Shown here one piece after another: positions 6,202 to 11,532 of a stretch of 11,532 nt of DNA. Under the pieces are notes generated by a model that saw only the letters and a program-made list of their open reading frames with translations, searched no databases and was not told the origin of the DNA. Made by a program: the position numbers and the translations under genes. Within the stretch, counting starts at the first letter, position 1. Each line of letters opens with the position of its first letter. Source of the stretch: Arcobacter sp. UBA7394 (GTDB taxonomy: Bacteria; Campylobacterota; Campylobacteria; Campylobacterales; Arcobacteraceae); assembly GCA_002470185.1 (NCBI GenBank), contig DKNG01000148.1, positions 1 to 11,532 on the forward strand, in the 5' to 3' direction.

Positions 6202-7765
6202 TTATCTTAAACCTATATGTAAATTTTGTTTCTTTGTCGTTTGATTCTAAGTTAATCAATACAGAACTTTTATCGCAAATATCTTTTACGATTTTTAATC
6301 CTAAACCAAATCCTCCCCGTGCTGAGTTTTCTCTATAAAAGTCATCAAATATTCTATTTTTGTAATCTATTTTTTTTGAATTGGTTGCAACAGAAAATTC
6401 TATTTCACTATCATTAACATAATCTAGCCTTACAAATACAGGTGATTTTGGATAAGAATACTTGATTGCATTTGATAAGTTATTATCTATTACTCTTTGT
6501 AATTCTGTTTTATTAAATTTTATGTAAATATCATCTTGTATATTACTAACAAAATATAATGAATTAGATATAGCAATTTCATCAAAGAAATCTAATCTAT
6601 TTATAAGTATTTCTGTATAATTTAAATACTCTTTTTCATAAACTACACGATCTTTTTTAATAAGATAAGATAAATCATCATAGATATATTGAATTATTTT
6701 AGAACCAGATTCAATATTGATTATATATTTATTATTTGGAGTATTCATTTTAAGTAAATCAATATTAGTTTGTATAATTGACAAAGGTGTATTGATTTCA
6801 TGTACTGAGTTTTTAATGAAAGTTTTTTGTGACTCAATTAGTTTTGTTAACTCTTTTGTTTTTTCATCTACTTTATACTCAAGATTTTTATTTAAATCTT
6901 CTAACATATGAGTTTTTAGCTTTATATTATTCATTGCATCAGTTGCATAATTTGCAATTACTTTAAATTCTCCAAAGATAATTCTATTTTGATTAATTGG
7001 ATCATCATTATCTTGAGACTCTTTAAAATATTTACCTATTTCTTTCACATCATTGACAATTAAAATTGTTGCATTCTTATAAATAAAAATTGAATATAGA
7101 ACAAGCATTATTGTTAAAGATGTAATTTGAAGAGTATAATCAGACATTTTTTGATTATACTCTTCATTTTTTTCTTTTACTAGTTTTTCAATTTCATCTA
7201 AATAAACACCTTTACCTATGGTCCATTGCCATTTATCATAAGAGTTTGCATAAGATATTTTTTGAACATTCTTACTAATATCAGGTTTATACCATATATA
7301 GTCAACATAGCCACCTATATATCGTTTTGATGCTTGAATGAGATCGTAGATTACTCTTTTTCCTGTACTGTCTATCATATTAATTCTGTTGTCACCTATA
7401 TTATCTTTGGCAACTGGGTGAAATAATAGTGTTCCATCATAAGAATAGATAAAAATATAATTACTGATATCTTTTTTACTTTTCATTTTTTCAATTGCTA
7501 GTAAAATATCTTTTTTGATTTCATCTTCTGGTTTAATATTTTCGTATTTGTTGTGATAGTATTCGATAAAACTAATTACGGAATTTATATCATTTTTAAT
7601 TAGTTCTTTTTGATTATTTGTAAAGTCTGATTTTAGGGTACTAATTTTTTCCTGTAATTCATCATGAGCGTTTTCAATTATAATAAATGTAAAAAATGAG
7701 ATTAATACAACAATAAATAAAATGCTGTATACAATAAGGTGATATAAGCTTTTCGCTTTAAACAT
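6182..7765 (-). CDS. Membrane sensor histidine kinase with sCache_2 domain
   Basis: The 527-residue kinase has a membrane helix (about 8-30), a periplasmic sensor (about 35-205), a second helix (about 212-235), a linker with coiled-coil character, a HisKA domain with phosphoacceptor H322 in HEINTP, and a HATPase domain with N-box N428/N432 and G2 box GGFGLGL (484-490). The sensor has the sCache_2 pattern: YDGTLLFHP (109-117), GGYVDYIW (151-158) and WQWTIGKGVYLDEIE (179-193). sCache_2 domains often bind acetate, propionate, pyruvate or similar acids, which fits the symporter next door. The G1 box (D-x-G-x-G) is degenerate, reading TNSKK at 461-465, so kinase activity may be altered. AGGAAG precedes the ATG. 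Confidence 0.9.
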   Translation of the reverse strand: MFKAKSLYHLIVYSILFIVVLISFFTFIIIENAHDELQEKISTLKSDFTNNQKELIKNDINSVISFIEYYHNKYENIKPEDEIKKDILLAIEKMKSKKDISNYIFIYSYDGTLLFHPVAKDNIGDNRINMIDSTGKRVIYDLIQASKRYIGGYVDYIWYKPDISKNVQKISYANSYDKWQWTIGKGVYLDEIEKLVKEKNEEYNQKMSDYTLQITSLTIMLVLYSIFIYKNATILIVNDVKEIGKYFKESQDNDDPINQNRIIFGEFKVIANYATDAMNNIKLKTHMLEDLNKNLEYKVDEKTKELTKLIESQKTFIKNSVHEINTPLSIIQTNIDLLKMNTPNNKYIINIESGSKIIQYIYDDLSYLIKKDRVVYEKEYLNYTEILINRLDFFDEIAISNSLYFVSNIQDDIYIKFNKTELQRVIDNNLSNAIKYSYPKSPVFVRLDYVNDSEIEFSVATNSKKIDYKNRIFDDFYRENSARGGFGLGLKIVKDICDKSSVLINLESNDKETKFTYRFKINEDTTT

Positions 7766-7839
7766 AAAAAATCTTCCTAATGTTTTGTGTAGGATTAGAA
7801 TAGCTTTATTTATATAAGAAAGAACTTTTGTGTATGAGA

Positions 7840-7845
7840 ATTATA
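7840..7845 (-). promoter_or_regulatory. Candidate -10 box for the kinase-regulator operon
   Basis: The minus strand reads TATAAT 75 bases upstream of the kinase start and 21 bases after the tRNA-Asp 3' end. No terminator is visible after tRNA-Asp, so the two-component genes could also receive read-through from the tRNA operon. Confidence 0.4.
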
Positions 7846-7865
7846 TGATTTTTTTGTTATTTAAG

Positions 7866-7942
7866 TGGCGCGGTAGAAGGGACTCGAACCCTCGACCTCC
7901 TGCGTGACAGGCAGGCGTTCTAACCAACTAAACTACTACCGC
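7866..7942 (-). tRNA. tRNA-Asp(GTC)
   Basis: The minus strand folds as a cloverleaf of 77 bases: acceptor GCGGTAG/CTACCGC, D-arm GTTT/GAAC, anticodon arm CCTGC-CTGTCAC-GCAGG with anticodon GTC, T-arm with GGTTCGAGTCC, discriminator G and encoded CCA. It is the last gene of the Lys-Glu-Val-Asp set. Confidence 0.97.
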
Positions 7943-7953
7943 GCTTAAAGATA

Positions 7954-7973
7954 TTAAATACATAAGTATTTAA
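7954..7973. repeat. Inverted repeat in the tRNA-Val/tRNA-Asp spacer
   Basis: Perfect 8-base arms (TTAAATAC and GTATTTAA) flank an ATAA loop, 11 bases upstream of mature tRNA-Asp. It may form a hairpin in the precursor RNA that guides processing. The A/T-rich stem is weak. Confidence 0.4.
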
Positions 7974-8035
7974 AAGTCACTTGATAAAAATCTTTAAAGA
8001 ATCTAATGCCACTGCATTTTATGATTATTTAAAAA

Positions 8036-8111
8036 TGGTGGTCGATGCAAGACTCGAACTTGCGACGTCTACCTTGTAAGGGTAGCGCTCTACCAACTGA
8101 GCTAATCGACC
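8036..8111 (-). tRNA. tRNA-Val(TAC)
   Basis: A 76-base cloverleaf on the minus strand has acceptor GGTCGAT/ATCGACC, anticodon arm CTACC-CTTACAA-GGTAG with anticodon TAC, T-loop TTCGAGT, discriminator A and encoded CCA. It begins only two bases after the CCA of tRNA-Glu. Confidence 0.97.
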
Positions 8112-8113
8112 GA

Positions 8114-8188
8114 TGGTGACCCCTAGGAGACTCGAACTCCTGTGATTGGAATGAAAATCCAAGATCCTAACCGCTAGATGAAGGGGCC
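8114..8188 (-). tRNA. tRNA-Glu(TTC)
   Basis: A 75-base cloverleaf on the minus strand has acceptor GGCCCCT/AGGGGTC (with a G-T second pair), anticodon arm TTGGA-TTTTCAT-TCCAA with anticodon TTC, T-loop TTCGAGT, discriminator A and encoded CCA. Confidence 0.97.
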
Positions 8189-8210
8189 ATCGTTTAACAT
8201 TATATTGTGA

Positions 8211-8231
8211 ATTCAAATCATAAATTTGAAT
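8211..8231. repeat. Inverted repeat in the tRNA-Lys/tRNA-Glu spacer
   Basis: Perfect 8-base arms (ATTCAAAT and ATTTGAAT) flank a 5-base loop and touch the CCA end of tRNA-Lys. It is a possible processing hairpin; the weak A/T stem makes chance a real alternative. Confidence 0.4.
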
Positions 8232-8306
8232 GGTGACCCGTGATGGATTCGAACCATCGGCCACCTCCTTAAAAGGGAGATGCTCTACCAGCTGAGCTAA
8301 CGGGTC
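8231..8306 (-). tRNA. tRNA-Lys(TTT)
   Basis: A 76-base cloverleaf on the minus strand has acceptor GACCCGT/ACGGGTC, D-arm GCTC/GAGC, anticodon loop CTTTTAA with anticodon TTT, T-loop TTCGAAT, discriminator A and encoded CCA. It is the first tRNA of the set and lies 23 bases after the CinA-type gene, leaving almost no room for a promoter of its own. Confidence 0.97.
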
Positions 8307-8312
8307 ACTCGT

Positions 8313-8336
8313 AATTTAAGTTGTTGTTCTTAAATT
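8313..8336. repeat. Inverted repeat between the CinA-type gene and tRNA-Lys
   Basis: Perfect 8-base arms (AATTTAAG and CTTAAATT) flank an 8-base loop, overlapping the stop codon of the CinA-type gene. There is no T-run on the minus strand, so it is not a terminator. It resembles the hairpins in the next two tRNA spacers and may mark RNA cleavage between the mRNA and the tRNAs. Confidence 0.4.
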
Positions 8337-8869
8337 GGACTGGAATTATAATAGGTTTTTATTTCTTTGTCAAGACTTTTCTGAAGAAATTTAAAAATTT
8401 TTGCTAATGCTGTATTTGCTGCTTGTATTTGAACCTCTTCTCTACTACCTTTAAAATGGTACGTATCAACGATATAATCGGCATTCTCCTGTGCTATTCC
8501 TATAACTACTGTACCTACTGGTTTATTTTCACTTCCACCAGTTGGTCCTGCTATCCCAGATACGGCTATAGCGTAGTTGGCACTAAATTTTACTAGGCTT
8601 CCTTCTAACATCTGTTTTACAACCTCTTTTGAAACTGCTCCAAAATCATTTAAAGTTGTATTTTTTACATGTAATTCTTGTTCTTTTATTTCATTTGAAT
8701 AAGAAACTATTGCACCATTAAAAATATCAGATGAACCAGATATTTTTGTTATCAGGTGAGCTATTAATCCACCTGTACATGATTCAGCTGTTGTTATAGT
8801 CTTTTTATTAGCTCTTAGTAGTGTTTGAAGTTCAATCATGTCTTTAGTATTAAATATTTCATTTCTCAT
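8330..8869 (-). CDS. pncC: CinA C-terminal-type nicotinamide-nucleotide amidohydrolase
   Basis: This 179-residue protein is a stand-alone CinA C-terminal domain. Motifs: TTAESCTGG (26-34, with the conserved Ser30 and Cys31), SGSSDIFNGAIVSYSNEIK (44-62), GAVSKEVV (77-84) and AVSGIAGPTGG (102-112) followed by KPVGTV. Enzymes of this type (PncC) hydrolyse nicotinamide mononucleotide to nicotinate mononucleotide and ammonia in the pyridine-nucleotide salvage cycle. The N-terminal domain of full-length CinA is absent, as is common for PncC. AAGG lies about 12 bases before the ATG. Two TATAAT boxes lie upstream and no terminator follows before the tRNAs, so cotranscription with them is likely. Activity is inferred from family only. 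Confidence 0.88.
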   Translation of the reverse strand: MRNEIFNTKDMIELQTLLRANKKTITTAESCTGGLIAHLITKISGSSDIFNGAIVSYSNEIKEQELHVKNTTLNDFGAVSKEVVKQMLEGSLVKFSANYAIAVSGIAGPTGGSENKPVGTVVIGIAQENADYIVDTYHFKGSREEVQIQAANTALAKIFKFLQKSLDKEIKTYYNSSPI

Positions 8870-8892
8870 GTTATAGAGGCCTTAAAATTGTA

Positions 8893-8906
8893 ATTATAGT
8901 ATTATA
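8893..8906 (-). promoter_or_regulatory. Two candidate -10 boxes for the pncC-tRNA operon
   Basis: The minus strand has TATAAT at 8901-8906 and again at 8893-8898, 24-37 bases upstream of the CinA-type start codon. One of them probably drives that gene and, by read-through, the four tRNAs. Confidence 0.4.
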
Positions 8907-8963
8907 TATAGTTGTGGTAAAAAGTAGTATAAAAAAAAGTGTAAATATTAAAAGAAGTTAGAC

Positions 8964-8996
8964 TATATAATAAGAGTTAAATACTCTTATTATATA
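8964..8996 (-). terminator. Probable terminator hairpin after mqo
   Basis: Perfect 14-base arms (8964-8977 and 8983-8996) flank a 5-base loop, 16 bases after the mqo stop. On the minus strand no T-run follows immediately; a run of eight T lies 24 bases further on (8933-8940). It is probably a terminator or a 3'-end stabilising stem for mqo. The hairpin is certain, the role less so. Confidence 0.55.
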
Positions 8997-9011
8997 TGTG
9001 TAATATGAAGA

Positions 9012-10370
9012 TTACTTATCGTCTGTATAATCAGCTAAGAATTGATCTTCATAGAATTCAATATTTAAGTAATCACAAACTACTTTAATATCTCTTTCTG
9101 CATTTCCTAAACAAGACGTTGCACCTGGAGATGGAGTCATATTAAAGATAATTCCATTTCCTGGGTTAATTGATGCTTCTCCAAGCATTAATTTTTGCTC
9201 TTCTTTATTTAGAACTTGAGGTCTAACACCACCAAATCCTTTTGCATATTCAATATCATCAACAGATAATGATGGTACAATTTTTTGAGCATCTTTTACG
9301 AATAACTTTTTATTGATACCTGGAACTTCAAATAAGAAGTTTTTAAATACATAGTTTCTAATTTCTGAATCTTTTAATAAGTCCCAGAAGATTTTTAGGA
9401 TATTTCCATCAATATTCATAGTCTTTAAACATTGACCAACTGATTTGAATCCTTTGTATCTTTCTAATACACCAAGAGCTAATGCTGTTGGTCCAAATCT
9501 AGTTTTCCCATCTTCTAAGATATCAGGGTCACCATGTAATGCTGCAAATGGTAATTTATCATTTTGTACCATGTAAACTTTACCATTTAAGAATTCACCA
9601 CTAGTAATATAGAATGAACCTGCCATTGATAATGATCCCATGTGTTTACCATAACCCATTTTATGAGCTAAGTATAATGAGTGAGCACCAGCATTAACTA
9701 CAACGAAATCAGCAGTATAAACAGTACCATTAACAGTAGTTAATTTATATTTATCACCAATTTGTTCGATTTCTTCTACTTCTGAATTATAGAAAATATC
9801 AGTAGTTTTTGACTCATCTGCACTTTGTGCAGCTTTTGCTAATTCGTTTGTCATAGCACCAAAGTCAACAGTTGTATATTGATCTTTTGCACCCATAGCA
9901 ACGATTGGCTCTGGTCTATCAATAGTTTGTTCTTTATCAGCATAAACTAATTTAGGCTCTAATTCTCTTAGTTGTTCTTTGTCCCATAATTCTAAATAAG
10001 GGAAAATTTCTTTGAATTCGTTGTATCTATTTGTAATAAATTCAACTTCTTCAGCTCCAACACCTAAAGCCATTTTTTGATGCTTATGCATAACAGTTTC
10101 TTGTAAACCATACTCTAAACAGAACTTCTCAATCATTTTTGCAGTTCTTTTAGTGATTTTTGCTTTTTCAAAAGTATAGTTAGTCTCAATATCACCTACG
10201 TGAATTGTTTGAGAGTTACTTGTTCCTTTTGAGTTAAGAGTTGCAAGACCTTCATATTTTTCTAATAAACAAATATTTTTTGCACTAGAATATTTTGCTA
10301 GCTCAAAGAATAATGCTGCACCAGAGATTCCTCCACCAACAATAACGACTTCATAATGTTTCTCATTCAT
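9012..10370 (-). CDS. mqo: Malate:quinone oxidoreductase, Campylobacterota type
   Basis: This 452-residue FAD enzyme oxidises malate to oxaloacetate and passes electrons to the membrane quinone pool; it is a peripheral inner-membrane protein standing in for malate dehydrogenase. It begins with a Rossmann FAD motif (VVIVGGGISGAA, 8-19, with an acidic residue at E37). It continues with SNSQTIHVGDIETNYT (51-66), VNAGAH in the middle, KLPFAALHGDPD, and near the end GFGGVRPQ and NMTPSPGATSCL. Together these closely resemble the roughly 450-residue Helicobacter pylori enzyme (HP0086) as I remember it. AGGAAC lies about 12 bases before the ATG. It is monocistronic, transcribed away from ileS, with a hairpin after its stop. 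Supplying oxaloacetate suits cells fed on acetate or other organic acids. Confidence 0.9.
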   Translation of the reverse strand: MNEKHYEVVIVGGGISGAALFFELAKYSSAKNICLLEKYEGLATLNSKGTSNSQTIHVGDIETNYTFEKAKITKRTAKMIEKFCLEYGLQETVMHKHQKMALGVGAEEVEFITNRYNEFKEIFPYLELWDKEQLRELEPKLVYADKEQTIDRPEPIVAMGAKDQYTTVDFGAMTNELAKAAQSADESKTTDIFYNSEVEEIEQIGDKYKLTTVNGTVYTADFVVVNAGAHSLYLAHKMGYGKHMGSLSMAGSFYITSGEFLNGKVYMVQNDKLPFAALHGDPDILEDGKTRFGPTALALGVLERYKGFKSVGQCLKTMNIDGNILKIFWDLLKDSEIRNYVFKNFLFEVPGINKKLFVKDAQKIVPSLSVDDIEYAKGFGGVRPQVLNKEEQKLMLGEASINPGNGIIFNMTPSPGATSCLGNAERDIKVVCDYLNIEFYEDQFLADYTDDK

Positions 10371-10383
10371 ATTTATAGTTCCT

Positions 10384-10404
10384 ATCTATTTGCGAAATAT
10401 AGAT
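10384..10404 (-). other. Short hairpin in the mqo leader
   Basis: Six-base arms (ATCTAT and ATAGAT) flank a 9-base loop directly upstream of the AGGAAC ribosome binding site. With the -10 box at 10407-10412 the hairpin would sit at the very 5' end of the mRNA and could affect stability or ribosome access. It may be chance. Confidence 0.3.
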
Positions 10405-10406
10405 GG

Positions 10407-10412
10407 ATTATA
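10407..10412 (-). promoter_or_regulatory. Candidate -10 box for mqo
   Basis: The minus strand reads TATAAT, preceded by ATATGA, giving an mRNA start near 10400 and a leader of about 30 bases. No clear -35 box is present. Confidence 0.45.
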
Positions 10413-10513
10413 TCATATTAAAGTTAGATTAAGTTAAATAAAATAAATAATTGTGCATTAAAGTAATAAAGTATAGAGTTTCGTAACACCTAGTAATAAT
10501 GGATAGAAGTTAT

Positions 10514-10536
10514 TTATGTACATTTTTTGTACATAA
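10514..10536. promoter_or_regulatory. Palindromic operator-like site in the mqo-ileS intergenic region
   Basis: Nine-base arms TTATGTACA and TGTACATAA surround five T. Because TGTACA is itself a palindrome, the site also reads as direct repeats with an 11-bp period, with a looser third copy (TGCAAC) at 10539. It lies about 100 bases upstream of the mqo -10 and about 60 bases upstream of the ileS -10. The binding protein is unknown. Confidence 0.45.
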
Positions 10537-10545
10537 TGTGCAACT

Positions 10546-10582
10546 TACGAAATTTACCAATATCTTACTAATACGAAATTTA
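10546..10582. repeat. Repeated 11-mer TACGAAATTTA upstream of ileS
   Basis: TACGAAATTTA occurs at 10546-10556 and 10572-10582, 26 bp apart. An inverted TTACGAAA (read as TTTCGTAA) is at 10479-10486, and GCGAAAT lies in the mqo leader at 10392-10398. The second copy occupies the -35 region of the ileS promoter. This could be a regulator site. Confidence 0.4.
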
Positions 10583-10594
10583 AACTTATTTAGA

Positions 10595-10600
10595 TATAAT
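10595..10600 (+). promoter_or_regulatory. Candidate -10 box for ileS
   Basis: TATAAT on the plus strand, 51 bases before the ileS start codon, would give a leader of about 45 bases. No riboswitch-like or T-box structure is evident in this short leader. Confidence 0.5.
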
Positions 10601-10651
10601 CTACGATTTAATAAAAACTATATATATTTAGATAATTGAAGGTACTTTAAA

Positions 10652-11532
10652 ATGGATTACAAAGAGAGTTTATTACTACCAAAAACTTCATTCCCTATGA
10701 GAGGGAATCTTCCTCAAAACGAGCCAAAAAGATATAAATCTTGGGATGAACAAAAAGTTTACGACAGAATGAAAAAGAACAGAGAAGGTGCTCCTTCTTT
10801 TACTTTACATGATGGACCACCATATGCAAATGGACACATTCATATTGGTCATGCATTAAACAAAGTTTTAAAAGATATTATTAACAAGTTTCACTACTTT
10901 GATGGGAAATCAATTAGATACGTTCCAGGTTGGGATTGTCATGGTCTACCAATTGAGCAAAAAGTTGAAGAGAAGATTGGGTCTACTAAGAAAAAAGAGT
11001 TACCAAAATCTAAATTAAGACAATTATGTAGAGATCACGCATCTAGATTTGTTGATATTCAAAGAGACGAATTTAAGAAATTAGGTGTTATTGCTGATTG
11101 GGAAAATCCATATTTAACAATGGATTTCAAATTTGAAGCAAATATTTATAGAGAATTATGTGCTATTGCTAAGCAAGGTTTATTAATTCAAAGATCTAAG
11201 CCAGTATATTGGTCTTGGGCTGCACAAACTGCACTTGCAGAAGCAGAAGTTGAATATGAAGATAAAACATCTCCATCAATTTATGTTGCATTCAAACATG
11301 AAAAGCTAGATGCATCTGTAATTATCTGGACTACAACTCCATGGACATTACCTGCAAATACTGGTATTTCATTAAATGGTGAAGAAGAGTATGTATTAAC
11401 ATCTGATAAATTTATCGTTGCTAAAAAATTATATAATTCATTAATTGAAAATGAAATAATCTCTGGTGAAATAGTTGATTCTGTTTGTCCAAATGATTTA
11501 GAAAATACTCATGCAATCAATCCATTAAATGG
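10652..11532 (+). CDS. ileS: Isoleucyl-tRNA synthetase, N-terminal part (partial)
   Basis: The frame stays open from ATG to the window edge, giving 293 complete codons of an enzyme usually over 900 residues. It is a class I aminoacyl-tRNA synthetase that charges tRNA-Ile. Visible marks: [18 protein letters not shown] (54-71) with the HIGH-type motif HIGH at 64-67, [11 protein letters not shown] (92-102), and the start of the CP1 editing domain with [11 protein letters not shown] (226-236), which helps remove misactivated valine. The start is supported by GAAGG about 10 bases upstream and by the normal [12 protein letters not shown] beginning. It is the only plus-strand gene here and diverges from mqo. 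The KMSKS motif and C-terminal part are outside the window. Confidence 0.97.
   Translation, partial: MDYKESLLLPKTSFPMRGNLPQNEPKRYKSWDEQKVYDRMKKNREGAPSFTLHDGPPYANGHIHIGHALNKVLKDIINKFHYFDGKSIRYVPGWDCHGLPIEQKVEEKIGSTKKKELPKSKLRQLCRDHASRFVDIQRDEFKKLGVIADWENPYLTMDFKFEANIYRELCAIAKQGLLIQRSKPVYWSWAAQTALAEAEVEYEDKTSPSIYVAFKHEKLDASVIIWTTTPWTLPANTGISLNGEEEYVLTSDKFIVAKKLYNSLIENEIISGEIVDSVCPNDLENTHAINPLN

Noticed and set aside
6717..6911. Plus-strand open frame antisense to the histidine kinase
   Set aside because: It lies opposite the conserved HisKA region of the kinase and has no independent evidence.
8025..8264. Open frame of 79 codons on the minus strand across tRNA-Lys, tRNA-Glu and tRNA-Val
   Set aside because: It is made of tRNA sequence (the RLAQLVE-type peptide is a well-known product of translating tRNA genes) and has no independent support as a gene.
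1..11532. CRISPR arrays, insertion sequences, integrase or prophage genes, attachment sites near the tRNAs
   Set aside because: No regularly spaced long repeats, transposase-like proteins or duplicated tRNA ends were seen; gene content and base use look like ordinary chromosome.

Overview
The window looks like chromosome of a low-GC Campylobacterota bacterium, most likely Arcobacteraceae (Arcobacter sensu lato). This rests on the strong A+T bias, the Campylobacterota-type malate:quinone oxidoreductase, and AT-rich promoters with TATAAT-like -10 boxes but no convincing -35 boxes. Family and genus assignments come from remembered family features, not from a search. All genes lie on the minus strand except ileS at the right edge. 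I see no mobile element, phage gene, CRISPR array or rRNA.

Layout, left to right. (1) 1-352: the first codons of an ActP-type cation/acetate symporter, overlapping by one base its small partner YjcH (DUF485). (2) 577-3026: a DEDDh 3'-5' exonuclease overlapping by one base a 605-residue protein with cNMP-binding-like, CBS-pair and DUF294 nucleotidyltransferase domains, closed by an intrinsic terminator. (3) 3199-5360: a second sodium:solute symporter and its DUF4212 small subunit, closed by a terminator with a UUCG tetraloop. (4) 5539-7765: an OmpR-family response regulator and a sCache_2 sensor kinase whose genes overlap by 20 bases. (5) 7866-8306: four tRNA genes (transcribed Lys-Glu-Val-Asp) 24 bases after a CinA-type amidohydrolase gene (8330-8869). 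(6) 9012-10370: mqo. (7) 10652 to the edge: ileS, divergent from mqo.

The left two thirds reads as one carboxylate-uptake locus: two different SSS-family symporters, each with its own small membrane subunit, a two-component system whose sensor fold commonly binds small carboxylates, and the DUF294/exonuclease pair that I recall next to such symporters in other bacteria. The most interesting observation is a tandem 11-bp-period repeat (minus-strand core TGCTA, unit about WTGCTAYNT). It occurs exactly duplicated upstream of yjcH-actP and again, with a second degenerate copy, upstream of the DUF4212-symporter operon. OmpR-family regulators typically bind such helically phased direct repeats, so the regulator encoded here is a natural candidate for controlling both transporters. 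That link is inference. The right third is mostly housekeeping, with notable inverted repeats in the tRNA spacers and in the mqo-ileS gap.
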